A DNA stretch of 9,747 nucleotides from contig CAADVV010000252.1 of NCBI GenBank assembly GCA_900752535.1, positions 1 to 9,747 on the forward strand, read 5' to 3'. Origin of the DNA: Bacteroidales bacterium. GTDB lineage: Bacteria > Bacteroidota > Bacteroidia > Bacteroidales > Muribaculaceae. The translations under genes were made by a program, and so were the position numbers. Shown piece after piece: positions 1 to 6,913 of this stretch. The notes beneath the pieces were generated by a model that saw only the letters and a list, made by a program, of their open reading frames with translations, had not been told where the DNA came from and ran no database searches. Positions within the stretch are counted from its first letter, which is position 1. The number at the start of each line of letters is the position of its first letter.

Positions 1-1269
1 CCCACGAGAAAACGAAGTTTCTGGGGGGCGCCTGCCATTCTTGTCCCCGCGGCTGTCAGCGGCGCCCCGACAGGGGAAGCCGAGGACATCGCGACAGGAC
101 TCGTCTGCCGCAACGACTCGTCAAGCTATGAGACCACCCTTCATGAGAATGCGCCTCAGCTTGTCAACACTCCCGATGTCCCGCGTTTTGCAGTCCTGGG
201 CAAAGAAGACAAATTCTATCTCGGAGTCGGGGCCAACATTGTCGCCAAAGCGGTTTATGACTTCGGCAATCCTGTAGGCGACGCCGACTTTTTTCTGACC
301 TCCTGGCTAACCAAAGCTGCGCCTGGCGACGGAGCGCATATGTCTTTCTCGGCCGCGCAGAGCGGCATATATCTCAACGTCGTCGCGCTTCCGGGGTCGG
401 CAGACCAGCTTGGAGCTTATGTCTCATTCAGCTTTCTCGGGGGTCATTATACCCCTTATCTCGAGCACGCCTATCTGCGCTACCGTCATTTTGTGGCCGG
501 GTATACCTATTCGCTGTTTTCAGATATAGCCGCTGTCGGACCTCTGATAGATTTCGAGGGACCTGACGCTGCCACGATTGTGCGCCATGCCCTGATAGGC
601 TATGAGCCGGTCTTCGGTCGCAACCGCTGCTGGAAAGCCGGTGTCGGTCTCGAGATGCCCGAGTGTTCGGTGACGCCGGCGCGCGCTGATGACGGGGCCA
701 CCGTCAGCCAGCGTGTTCCCGACATTCCGTTTTATCTCCAGCGCATGTGGGCCCGTGGTGACGGATGGGTCAGAGTGTCGGGGCTTGTCCGCAATCTCCT
801 TTATCGTGACGTCGCAGCCTCGCACAATGTCAACCGAGTGGGGTGGGGTGCTAAAATTGACGGACACTTTCCTGTCGTCGCCGGACTGTCGCTTTACGGA
901 CAAGGAGTCTGGGGCCGTGGTGTGGCTTCGTATATCCAGGATCTGACAGGATGCGGTGCCGACCTTGTGCCCGAGTCCCCCGGTTCGACGGTTTTGCGTC
1001 CGGTCGAGGTGTGGGGCGCGTATGCCACCGCCGAATATGCTTTCTCGCCTAAACTCTTCGCCACGGCCACTTACAGCCATGTGCGTACATACGGCGCCGA
1101 GATTTCGGGCGTTTACCGCCGAGCCCGCTATGTGTCTGCCAACCTGTTCTACGACATCAATACTATAGCTCAAGTCGGTGTAGAATATGTCTACGGACAG
1201 CGCAAGAACTATGATGGATCGTCTATACATAACAACCGTCTCGAGGCTATGATAAAAGTGGGATTTTAG
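1..1269 (+). CDS. Outer-membrane porin-like beta-barrel protein, 5'-truncated (possibly DcaP-like)
   Basis: The frame is open from base 1 to the TAG at 1267-1269, giving 422 visible residues without the true start. An ATG at 340 lies in the middle of this frame and should not be taken as the start, because conserved-looking porin sequence precedes it. Visible residues 60-100 carry a VPRFAVLGKEDKFYLGVGAN segment followed by a DFGNP motif. In my recollection this resembles the first strands of Bacteroidota porins related to the DcaP/trimeric porin group. The remainder alternates aromatic and small residues as beta-strands do, and it ends in KVGF with the C-terminal Phe typical of proteins inserted by the BAM complex. 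The signal peptide and any N-terminal coiled coil would lie upstream of the window. The likely role is diffusion of small solutes across the outer membrane; the substrate cannot be told. The barrel call is fairly sure, the exact family less so. Confidence 0.75.
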   Translation, partial: PTRKRSFWGAPAILVPAAVSGAPTGEAEDIATGLVCRNDSSSYETTLHENAPQLVNTPDVPRFAVLGKEDKFYLGVGANIVAKAVYDFGNPVGDADFFLTSWLTKAAPGDGAHMSFSAAQSGIYLNVVALPGSADQLGAYVSFSFLGGHYTPYLEHAYLRYRHFVAGYTYSLFSDIAAVGPLIDFEGPDAATIVRHALIGYEPVFGRNRCWKAGVGLEMPECSVTPARADDGATVSQRVPDIPFYLQRMWARGDGWVRVSGLVRNLLYRDVAASHNVNRVGWGAKIDGHFPVVAGLSLYGQGVWGRGVASYIQDLTGCGADLVPESPGSTVLRPVEVWGAYATAEYAFSPKLFATATYSHVRTYGAEISGVYRRARYVSANLFYDINTIAQVGVEYVYGQRKNYDGSSIHNNRLEAMIKVGF

Positions 1270-1296
1270 CCCCTGTCAGTCTCTCTGTATTGTTTG

Positions 1297-1309
1297 CGGA
1301 CGTGGTCCG
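1297..1309 (+). other. Short hairpin 3' of the porin gene
   Basis: CGGAC at 1297-1301 pairs with GTCCG at 1305-1309 across a GTG loop, 27 bases after the porin stop. There is no T-tract after it, so it is only a weak candidate for a 3' end. Nothing else in the 168-base gap looks like a terminator. Confidence 0.2.
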
Positions 1310-1387
1310 GGTGGCATTGACGCATAAAACTCAGCGAATTTTTGTCGAATTTCAGCCGGTTATGACCTCTGTTAAGAAAAAAACCGC

Positions 1388-1395
1388 TAACTTTG
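1388..1395 (+). promoter_or_regulatory. Bacteroidota-type -7 box upstream of pnp
   Basis: TAACTTTG matches the Bacteroidota sigma-ABfr -7 consensus TAnnTTTG exactly and lies 42 bases before the pnp ATG. No clear TTTG -33 box is seen at the usual 17-21 base spacing; TCTG at 1368-1371 is the nearest candidate. The position suggests that pnp is transcribed separately from the porin gene. Confidence 0.6.
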
Positions 1396-1437
1396 TGGGA
1401 ATTTTCAAATTAGCTGAAATACGATAACTAATAATTT

Positions 1438-3678
1438 ATGCTGAATCCTATCAAAAAAACCATCGACCTGGGTGATGGACGCACCATCACACTTGAGACG
1501 GGAAAGCTCGCCAAGCAGGCTGATGGAGCGGTTGAACTGCGCATGGGCAACACGATGCTCCTGGCGACAGTTGTCACGGCCAAAGAGGCCGGTGAGGGGG
1601 TTGATTTCATGCCCCTCCAAGTAGAATACAAAGAGAAATATTCGGCCTTCGGCCGTTTCCCCGGCGGTTTCCTCAAACGTGAGGGACGCGCAAGCGACTA
1701 TGAAATCCTGACGTCGCGCCTGGTTGACCGTGTGCTTCGTCCCCTTTTCCCTGAAAATTACCATGCCGATACGATTGTGCAGATTACGCTCTACTCAACC
1801 GACGGCAAAGATATGCCTGATGCTCTGGCCGGTCTGGCTGCTTCAGCAGCATTGGCCGTGAGCGACATCCCCTTTGACGGTCCCATCTCTGAGGTGCGCA
1901 TCGTCATGAAAGACGGCAAATTTATCATCGATCCCACATTTGAACAGGCAGAGGGCGCAGACCTCGAACTGATGGTGGGCGCAACCTACGACAACATCAT
2001 GATGGTTGAGGGAGAGATGAACGAAGTCTCCGAAGCAACCCTCCTCGAGGCCCTCAGAGTGGCCCACGACGCTATCAAGGTGCAGTGCAAGGCCCAGATG
2101 GAGCTGGCCGAAGAGGTCGGCTCGACCGTGAAACGCGAATACTGCCACGAAGTCAACGACGAAGACCTGCGCAAAGACGTTCACGAGAAGTGCTACGACA
2201 AAGCCTACGCCATCGCCAAGACCGGCAGCGCTGACAAACACTGGCGTCAGGACTCGTTTGACGCTATCTGCCAGGAATATATCGACTCGCTGCCCGAAGA
2301 GGAGCGAGAGGAAAAGACCCCCCTCGTAAAACGCTACTATCATGACGTGGAGAAAGAGGCCATGCGCCGCTGTGTCCTCGACGAGGGCGTCCGTCTCGAC
2401 GGTCGTAAGACCAACGAGATTCGTCCTATCTGGTGTGAGGTAGACTACCTGCCCGGTCCTCACGGATCAGCTGTGTTCACCCGCGGCGAGACTCAGGCTC
2501 TGGCAACCGTCACCCTCGGCACGAAACTCGACGAAAAACTCGTCGACGATGTCCTCAATCAGGGTCACGAGCGCTTCCTGCTTCACTATAATTTTCCACC
2601 CTTCTCTACCGGCGAAGCCCGCGCACCCCGCGGCGTAGGCCGTCGTGAAATCGGTCACGGCAACCTCGCCCATCGCGCTCTGAAGCGCATGTTCCCCGAT
2701 GACTTCCCCTATAGCTGCCGTATCGTCAGCGACATCCTCGAGAGCAACGGCTCGTCATCGATGGCCACTGTCTGCGCCGGCACACTCTCACTGCTCGACG
2801 CCGGCGTGAAGATGAAGAAACCCGTAGCCGGCATCGCCATGGGCCTCATTTCTGACGGTCAGAAATATGCAATCCTGAGCGATATCCTCGGCGACGAGGA
2901 CCACCTCGGCGACATGGACTTCAAGGTGACCGGTACAGCCGACGGCATCACCGCCACCCAGATGGATATCAAGTGTGACGGTCTGTCATATGAGATTCTC
3001 GAGCGTGCCCTTAACCAGGCCCGCGACGGGCGTCTCCACATCCTCGGCATCATCAACGAGACCATTCCCGCACCCCGCGAAGACTACAAACCCCATGTGC
3101 CCCGCATCGAGACCCTCCTTATTCCCAAAGAGCTCATCGGCGCAGTCATCGGCCCGGGCGGAAAAGTCATCCAGGGCATTCAGGAGGCTTCGGGCGCAAC
3201 TGTCTCAATCGATGAAATCGACGAAGGCGGTTACATCGAAGTCGCTGCGGCCAACAAGGCCTCGATTGACAAGGCTATGGAGATGATTAACGCAATCGTC
3301 GAGCTTCCCGAAGAGGGCAAGATCTACAAAGGACGCGTACAGTCGATTCTCGAATTTGGAGCATTTGTCCAGTTCATGCCTAATCGCGACGGTCTGCTCC
3401 ACATCAGCGAAATCTCGTGGGATCGTCTTCCGGACATGGCCGCCAGCGGTCTCAAGGAGGGTGACGAGGTCGAGGTTAAGCTGATTGAGATTGACAAGAA
3501 GACCGGCAAGTATCGTCTGTCGATGCGCGCTCTCCAGCCCAAACCCGAGGGCTGGGTTGAGCGTCCCGCCCGTGAGCGTGGCCCCCGCCGCGAAGGCGGT
3601 GACCGTCCCCGTCGCGAAGGCGGAGATCGCGGACCGCGTGGTGACCGTGGACCCCGCGGACCCCGTCATGACCGTTGA
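1438..3678 (+). CDS. pnp: Polyribonucleotide nucleotidyltransferase (PNPase)
   Basis: The 746-residue protein is a phosphorolytic 3'-5' exoribonuclease that degrades RNA to nucleoside diphosphates and can also add 3' tails; it acts as a trimer in the cytoplasm. All family domains appear in order: first RNase PH domain (about 10-145, with FGRFPGGFLKREGR at 71-84), the helical linker domain (about 150-300), second RNase PH domain (about 315-545), KH domain (about 555-620, GPGG loop at 572-575) and S1 domain (about 627-697). The catalytic core is intact: SNGSSS at 436-441 and GDEDHLGDMDFK at 485-496. By remembered alignment to the E. coli enzyme, D488, D494 and K496 are the active-site acids and lysine. 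The last ~40 residues form an Arg/Gly-rich basic tail with a repeated REGGDR unit. The ATG at 1438 is the natural start, since the TAA at 1432-1434 closes the frame just upstream. Its own promoter and a 3' hairpin suggest a monocistronic gene, without the rpsO neighbour seen in E. coli. Confidence 0.98.
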   Translation: MLNPIKKTIDLGDGRTITLETGKLAKQADGAVELRMGNTMLLATVVTAKEAGEGVDFMPLQVEYKEKYSAFGRFPGGFLKREGRASDYEILTSRLVDRVLRPLFPENYHADTIVQITLYSTDGKDMPDALAGLAASAALAVSDIPFDGPISEVRIVMKDGKFIIDPTFEQAEGADLELMVGATYDNIMMVEGEMNEVSEATLLEALRVAHDAIKVQCKAQMELAEEVGSTVKREYCHEVNDEDLRKDVHEKCYDKAYAIAKTGSADKHWRQDSFDAICQEYIDSLPEEEREEKTPLVKRYYHDVEKEAMRRCVLDEGVRLDGRKTNEIRPIWCEVDYLPGPHGSAVFTRGETQALATVTLGTKLDEKLVDDVLNQGHERFLLHYNFPPFSTGEARAPRGVGRREIGHGNLAHRALKRMFPDDFPYSCRIVSDILESNGSSSMATVCAGTLSLLDAGVKMKKPVAGIAMGLISDGQKYAILSDILGDEDHLGDMDFKVTGTADGITATQMDIKCDGLSYEILERALNQARDGRLHILGIINETIPAPREDYKPHVPRIETLLIPKELIGAVIGPGGKVIQGIQEASGATVSIDEIDEGGYIEVAAANKASIDKAMEMINAIVELPEEGKIYKGRVQSILEFGAFVQFMPNRDGLLHISEISWDRLPDMAASGLKEGDEVEVKLIEIDKKTGKYRLSMRALQPKPEGWVERPARERGPRREGGDRPRREGGDRGPRGDRGPRGPRHDR

Positions 3679-3703
3679 ACGTCATCACGATAGATAAATA
3701 AAC

Positions 3704-3752
3704 AGCGCCGCCTGTTGTCCCGTCAGCCGGGATGCGGGTGGCGCTCTGTTTT
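3704..3752 (+). terminator. Rho-independent terminator of pnp
   Basis: AGCGCCGCC (3704-3712) pairs with GGTGGCGCT (3737-3745) over 9 bp, including one G-T wobble. An inner TCCCG/CGGGA stem (3718-3722 with 3728-3732) stacks inside it. A short T-run (TGTTTTG) follows. It begins 25 bases after the pnp stop. Confidence 0.75.
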
Positions 3753-3765
3753 GTCATCGGAGCAC

Positions 3766-3795
3766 TTTGATTTTAATAAAATCTGTGTATATTTG
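3766..3795 (+). promoter_or_regulatory. Near-consensus Bacteroidota promoter for the WG-repeat gene
   Basis: TTTG at 3766-3769 (-33) is followed after 18 bases by TATATTTG at 3788-3795 (-7, TAnnTTTG). This is the best promoter match in the window. It leaves about 45 bases of leader before the ATG at 3845 and excludes the upstream TTG at 3767, which lies inside the -33 box, as the start codon. Confidence 0.8.
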
Positions 3796-3844
3796 CGGTT
3801 ATCACCCCTGCCGCCATCAGGCGGCTAATCAAAAAGCAACTAAA

Positions 3845-4285
3845 ATGAAAAAGGCTCTTATCTCGCTTGCCGTCGCCGTCATGGCTGCTGTGCAGGTATC
3901 GGCGTCAGACTTCCTGACCCCTAATTTACAGTATAACGGAAAATACGGCTATGTGTCGCCTACCGGCAAACTGATGATTCGCGCCCGTTATGACCAGGCG
4001 ATGCCTTTCCGCGAGGGAATGGCCGCAGTGATGGTCGACGGCCGCTGGGGTTATATCAACGAACAGGGCCGCACGGTTGTGAAATTGCAGTATGAGTCGG
4101 CCAATGACTTCAACGGTGGCTATGGCATCGTGCGTAAAAACGGTCTCTGGGGCGCTGTCAATCGCGAGGGAGAGCTCGAAATTCCCTGTGAATATCCCAA
4201 TCTCTCCGACCTGCTGTCGCTCAAAGTCTTCAAGCTGACCCCCGAACAGGCAGCCAAGCTGAAAGACGCGCTCGAGAAGAAATAA
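3845..4285 (+). CDS. Small secreted WG-repeat protein
   Basis: The 146-residue protein begins with a Sec signal peptide (basic MKK, hydrophobic core about 4-17, likely cleavage after VSA at 20). Three WG (KWG-type) beta-hairpin repeats follow, at about 32-64 (GKYGYVSPTGK), 66-98 (GRWGYINEQGR) and 100-123 (GLWGAVNREGE). Each has the aromatic-Gly, Gly and basic-residue spacing of the family. The C-terminus (about 124-146) is a charged helix. WG-repeat proteins are common in Bacteroidota as periplasmic or surface-exposed proteins of unknown biochemical role, and this one is short with few repeats. The frame runs further upstream to a TTG at 3767, but that codon overlaps the promoter -33 box and would place 26 unsuitable residues ahead of a good signal peptide, so the ATG at 3845 is chosen. 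The gene stands alone with its own promoter. No specific function can be assigned. Confidence 0.88.
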   Translation: MKKALISLAVAVMAAVQVSASDFLTPNLQYNGKYGYVSPTGKLMIRARYDQAMPFREGMAAVMVDGRWGYINEQGRTVVKLQYESANDFNGGYGIVRKNGLWGAVNREGELEIPCEYPNLSDLLSLKVFKLTPEQAAKLKDALEKK

Positions 4286-4317
4286 TCTCCGCGCGAGCCG
4301 GGCGAGTGTTAAATGAA

Positions 4318-4350
4318 ACGGCCTGATAAACATTTTCAGAGCCGTGTTTG
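4318..4350 (+). terminator. Possible terminator of the WG-repeat gene
   Basis: ACGGCCTGA (4318-4326) can pair with TCAG-A-GCCGT (4336-4345), giving 9 bp with one bulged A and a 9-base loop. GTTTGT follows. The T-run is short, and the same TTTG could serve as a -33 element for the aquaporin gene. Confidence 0.45.
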
Positions 4351-4376
4351 TAAAAATACTATAAAAAGTAAGTCTC
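4347..4376 (+). promoter_or_regulatory. Possible promoter of the aquaporin gene
   Basis: TTTG at 4347-4350 lies 18 bases before TAAGTCTC (4369-4376), a partial match to TAnnTTTG. The A/T-rich spacer and the position 19 bases before the ATG fit, but the -7 box is poor. Confidence 0.35.
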
Positions 4377-4394
4377 ATTTAATCTCGCTTTATA

Positions 4395-5114
4395 ATGGAA
4401 AGCATAAGAAAATATCTCGCAGAGTTTACCGGGACGATGTTTCTGGTTCTGCTCGCCTGCGGAAGCGCTGTGCTCGCCGGTCCTAAAATCGGCACACTCG
4501 GCATCGGCCTCTGCTTCGGTCTCGTTCTGGTCTGCCTATGCTATTGCATCGGCAACATCTCGGGATGTCATGTGAATCCGGCGGTCTCGTTCGCCATGTG
4601 GATAAAGGGGAGTCTTTCGACCAAAGACTTTTTCGGATATGTGGTCAGCCAGCTGCTCGGCGCAGCTCTCGGCGCATGTTTCCTCGTATGGCTGTTCGGC
4701 ATAGGTGACGGCTTTGACTACGGCGGCATCACGCAGAACGCCGGCACTGTCAACACCATTGCCGCCAACGTCGTGCAGCCCGGAGCAACACCCGGCATGG
4801 CTCTCGTGGCCGAAACTCTGCTGACCTTCTTCTTTGTCTTCGTGATTCTCGGCGCTACAGACGAGAAACGCGGCTTCGGCAAATTTGCCGGTCTCGCCAT
4901 CGGTCTCGCCCTCGGCCTGGTCAACATTGTCGGTATTCCTGTCGACAACTGTTCGGTCAATCCCGCCCGTTCGTTCGGCCCCGCCCTGTTCTCGCCCGCC
5001 GCATGGGGTGACTTCTGGATTATGTGTGTCGGCCCGCTGCTCGGTGCCGGACTCGCCGTGGCCGTCTGGGTCATCATCACAGAAGCCGGAAAACAGTCGC
5101 GCCGCGACGTCTGA
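4395..5114 (+). CDS. aqpZ: Aquaporin (MIP family channel, AqpZ-like)
   Basis: The 239-residue inner-membrane channel has the six-helix, two-half-helix aquaporin fold. Both NPA signatures are present: HVNPAVSF (NPA at 61-63) and SVNPARSFGPA (NPA at 189-191). Its length matches E. coli AqpZ (about 231 residues). The family conducts water and in some members glycerol or other small neutral solutes. Aligned by eye to E. coli AqpZ, the aromatic/arginine filter is F41, N177, C186 and R192, where AqpZ has Phe, His, Thr and Arg. The Cys resembles mammalian AQP1, but Asn in place of the His is unusual for a strict water channel, so the aqpZ symbol describes family resemblance and not proven selectivity. 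The ATG at 4395 places a short amphipathic N-terminus before helix 1. The gene is flanked by terminator-like hairpins on both sides and is probably monocistronic. Confidence 0.93.
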   Translation: MESIRKYLAEFTGTMFLVLLACGSAVLAGPKIGTLGIGLCFGLVLVCLCYCIGNISGCHVNPAVSFAMWIKGSLSTKDFFGYVVSQLLGAALGACFLVWLFGIGDGFDYGGITQNAGTVNTIAANVVQPGATPGMALVAETLLTFFFVFVILGATDEKRGFGKFAGLAIGLALGLVNIVGIPVDNCSVNPARSFGPALFSPAAWGDFWIMCVGPLLGAGLAVAVWVIITEAGKQSRRDV

Positions 5115-5134
5115 TTGTTAGAAACTGATTTACG

Positions 5135-5170
5135 AAACCGTCCGCTCCTCCATCACGAGCGGACGGTTTT
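5135..5170 (+). terminator. Strong terminator after the aquaporin gene
   Basis: AAACCGTCCGCTC (5135-5147) and GAGCGGACGGTTT (5157-5169) form a perfect 13-bp stem with a 9-base loop, ending in TTTT. It starts 20 bases after the stop codon. The A-run on the left arm is short, so it acts mainly in the plus direction. Confidence 0.92.
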
Positions 5171-5237
5171 GTGGTCATTATGGCATAAAAACACATCCCG
5201 ACAGGACCAAACCGTGGCCGTGAGTGTTATGAAGATA

Positions 5238-5245
5238 TATATTTG
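5238..5245 (+). promoter_or_regulatory. -7 box upstream of the 223-residue beta-barrel gene
   Basis: TATATTTG matches TAnnTTTG exactly, 30 bases before the ATG at 5276. No good TTTG -33 box is visible at the expected distance; TGG near 5214-5216 is the closest sequence. Confidence 0.6.
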
Positions 5246-5275
5246 TAAAATCACGTTTTTAATTCAGACGCTGTC

Positions 5276-5947
5276 ATGAAGTATCTCAGAAAGATTTTAG
5301 CCGCCCTGCTGGTCGCCGGAGCCGCCCAGGGTGCGAGTGCACAATATTGGGAGCTGGCCAATCAGCTGCCCGGACTCGTCCGTCCGGCCCTCTCGGGTTC
5401 GCTCAACTATAAGGGTTTCGTCGAATTTTCGGGCTTAGCCGGCCTGGGTCATAATCGCGCCAATTTCCTTGAACTCTCGACCTCTCAGGGATTCCGTTAT
5501 GCCGACTGGTTCTATATGGGCGTCGGAATCGGCATAGACGTCGTCATGGGGCAGACCTCAGACCGTTACATCCCTGACGGCGACGACGCTCCGGGATACT
5601 TCTACCGTCAGACGTCAAAGACCAAGGCCATGATGCCGGTATTCTCTGATTTCAGATTCTCGGTCGGAGGGCCTGCGGCGCGTTTCTTCGCCGACTTAAA
5701 GCTGGGCGCCGCATGGCTTCTCGGCAACGAATATCTCCAGATGAATGACGCCTGTCTCGGCACCGGCGCACAATTCTATTTCAAACCCACCATAGGCGTG
5801 CGTCTCCCTGTCAATTCGCAGAATCCCCGTCAGGCCATAAACATAGGCGTGACCTATCAGCTGCTGACCTCCAATAACAACTATTACTGGTATGACAACT
5901 CGCTGACGCTACATGCGCTCGGAGCTTCGTTCAGCTACGAGTGGTAG
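5276..5947 (+). CDS. Outer-membrane beta-barrel protein, function unknown
   Basis: The 223-residue protein starts with a clear signal peptide (MKYLRK, then a hydrophobic run, cleavage expected after ASA at 20-22, giving mature QYWEL). The mature part shows alternating strands rich in Tyr, Phe, Trp and Gly. Examples are YKGFVEFSGLAGLG near 45-58, a STSQGFRYADWFYMGVGIGI stretch near 68-87, FRFSVGG near 126-132 and LGASFSYEW at the end. A terminal Trp after an aromatic strand fits a BAM-inserted barrel of about eight strands. Small barrels of this build are common in Bacteroidales and are often listed only as outer membrane protein; I do not recognise a named family or ligand. It has its own promoter box after the strong terminator of the aquaporin gene, and its 3' end faces a minus-strand gene across a shared hairpin. 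Confidence 0.85.
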   Translation: MKYLRKILAALLVAGAAQGASAQYWELANQLPGLVRPALSGSLNYKGFVEFSGLAGLGHNRANFLELSTSQGFRYADWFYMGVGIGIDVVMGQTSDRYIPDGDDAPGYFYRQTSKTKAMMPVFSDFRFSVGGPAARFFADLKLGAAWLLGNEYLQMNDACLGTGAQFYFKPTIGVRLPVNSQNPRQAINIGVTYQLLTSNNNYYWYDNSLTLHALGASFSYEW

Positions 5948-5965
5948 GCAAACTCGACGCATATA

Positions 5966-6013
5966 CAACCGCCCTGTCATGACAGTCTTCCGGACTGTCG
6001 GATAGGGCGGTTG
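5966..6013. terminator. Long hairpin between convergent genes
   Basis: CAACCGCCCT (5966-5975) pairs perfectly with AGGGCGGTTG (6004-6013). Inside it, GACAGTC (5981-5987) pairs with GACTGTC (5993-5999) around a TTCCG loop. It sits between the stop of the beta-barrel gene and the stop of the minus-strand small membrane protein gene, as a two-way terminator would. Neither side has a strong T-tract. Confidence 0.65.
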
Positions 6014-6039
6014 GCGTGGCCGGGACTTCGGTTATGCGG

Positions 6040-6222
6040 CTATGATTTCAGATAGCGCGTAACGCCAAGGATGAGCGTCATAGTACCGAAGACCAGCGCA
6101 ATCCACGGATAAATGACGCTGATGTAGAAGCAGCTCAGGATGACGAAGACAAGCGTCGTCACCAGACAGACTGCCAGGAGCACTCCGTAGATACGGCCGG
6201 TTTTTTGTGTGTTTTCAGTCAT
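6040..6222 (-). CDS. Small two-helix membrane protein, function unknown
   Basis: The 60-residue product has a polar N-terminus (about 1-10), a hydrophobic helix at about 11-34, a short break at YPW (38-40), a second hydrophobic helix at about 40-55 and a basic RYLKS end. This predicts an inner-membrane helical hairpin. It fills a gap between a plus-strand gene on each side, reads convergently with the beta-barrel gene and ends 27 bases from the shared hairpin. No family is recognisable. No CAAAnnTA (reverse -7 box) is found in the divergent region up to 6400, so its promoter is unclear. The membrane-like composition over the whole length favours a real gene over a chance frame. Confidence 0.7.
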   Translation of the reverse strand: MTENTQKTGRIYGVLLAVCLVTTLVFVILSCFYISVIYPWIALVFGTMTLILGVTRYLKS

Positions 6223-6330
6223 ATCTGATTATGTTTCTCGTTTTAAGTGTAAACAAACTCGGAGCGTTTTTGGCCTATCGGCGCTTAAAAATATTTGTTC
6301 AGTGAGCCGTCAGACGTCAGAATTTTTCAC

Positions 6331-6338
6331 TATTTTTG
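6331..6338 (+). promoter_or_regulatory. -7 box upstream of the DUF4494 gene
   Basis: TATTTTTG matches TAnnTTTG exactly and lies 81 bases before the ATG at 6420, leaving an untranslated leader of roughly 75 bases. A correctly spaced TTTG -33 box is not seen. The 197-base divergent region 6223-6419 otherwise holds only A/T-rich sequence and the GACGTCAGAA motif at 6313-6322. Confidence 0.55.
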
Positions 6339-6419
6339 CAAAACTGTTTTACACATCCGGCTTATATTGTCGGTGAGATGTGAATCGATAAACCAATAGA
6401 AACAATTAAAAATCCAATC

Positions 6420-6863
6420 ATGGCCAACTGGTTTGAATGTAAAGTCCACTACGATAAAACAATGGAAAACGGCTCTGTCAAGAAAGTCAACGAGCCATAT
6501 CTTGTCGACGCGCTCTCTTTCACTGAGGCTGAAGCACGTATAATTGAGGAACAGACTCCGTTTATTTCAGGCGAATTCACTGTTTCGGCTGTCAAGCGCA
6601 CAAAGATTTCCGAGATATTCCGTGATGACACGGCCGACAAGTGGTATCTTGTCAAGGCTGCGTTTATCACCATCGACGAGAAGACAGCCGCCGAAAAGCG
6701 CTCCATCACCCAGTTCCTGGTGGCCGGCAGCGACTTCAAGGGAGCCTATGACAACTTTATCGAAGGCATGAAAGGCACCATGGCCGACTATGAGATTGTC
6801 TCCATCACCGAGACCCCTCTCATGGATGTCTACGGAGTCAAACTCGGCGGCAAGCCCGAATAA
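6420..6863 (+). CDS. DUF4494 family protein
   Basis: The 147-residue protein has no signal peptide or membrane segment and should be cytoplasmic. The N-terminus (ANWFECKVHYDKTMENG, then VNEPYLVDALSFTEAEARI at about 23-41) is what I recall as the signature of DUF4494, a Bacteroidota family of unknown function. The rest alternates predicted strands and helices (about 65-147: DKWYLVKAAFITIDEK, then a helical GAYDNFIEGMKGTMADYEI region, then a final strand). Length matches the family as a whole-protein domain. It is followed after 50 bases, with no terminator, by the YggS gene; in my recollection this pairing recurs in Bacteroides and relatives, which suggests co-transcription. The shared operon hints at a link with PLP homeostasis or amino-acid metabolism, but that is inference. 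Confidence 0.88.
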   Translation: MANWFECKVHYDKTMENGSVKKVNEPYLVDALSFTEAEARIIEEQTPFISGEFTVSAVKRTKISEIFRDDTADKWYLVKAAFITIDEKTAAEKRSITQFLVAGSDFKGAYDNFIEGMKGTMADYEIVSITETPLMDVYGVKLGGKPE

Positions 6864-6913
6864 ATACTCCGTGTCTCTCCAATCAGTTAACGTCCAAATC
6901 ACTTCAGAGTCTC

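Noticed and set aside
340..342. ATG at 340 as the start of the porin gene
   Set aside because: The same frame is open back to base 1 and encodes porin-like sequence before this ATG (VPRFAVLGKEDKFYLGVGAN and DFGNP), so the true start is outside the window.
520..1230. A 236-codon open frame on the minus strand opposite the porin gene
   Set aside because: It lies entirely inside the porin gene, whose frame gives coherent beta-strand sequence and a terminal Phe. The antisense product has no recognisable domain, and long antisense frames are common in GC-rich coding DNA.
1843..2463. A 206-codon minus-strand frame inside pnp, and a similar one at 3205-3669
   Set aside because: Both are mirror frames of the intact PNPase coding sequence and show no domain or plausible start context.
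3589..3665. Tandem DNA repeat at the 3' end of pnp considered as a CRISPR-like or mobile repeat
   Set aside because: The repetition follows the codons of the Arg/Gly-rich tail, stays in frame and has no spacer structure.
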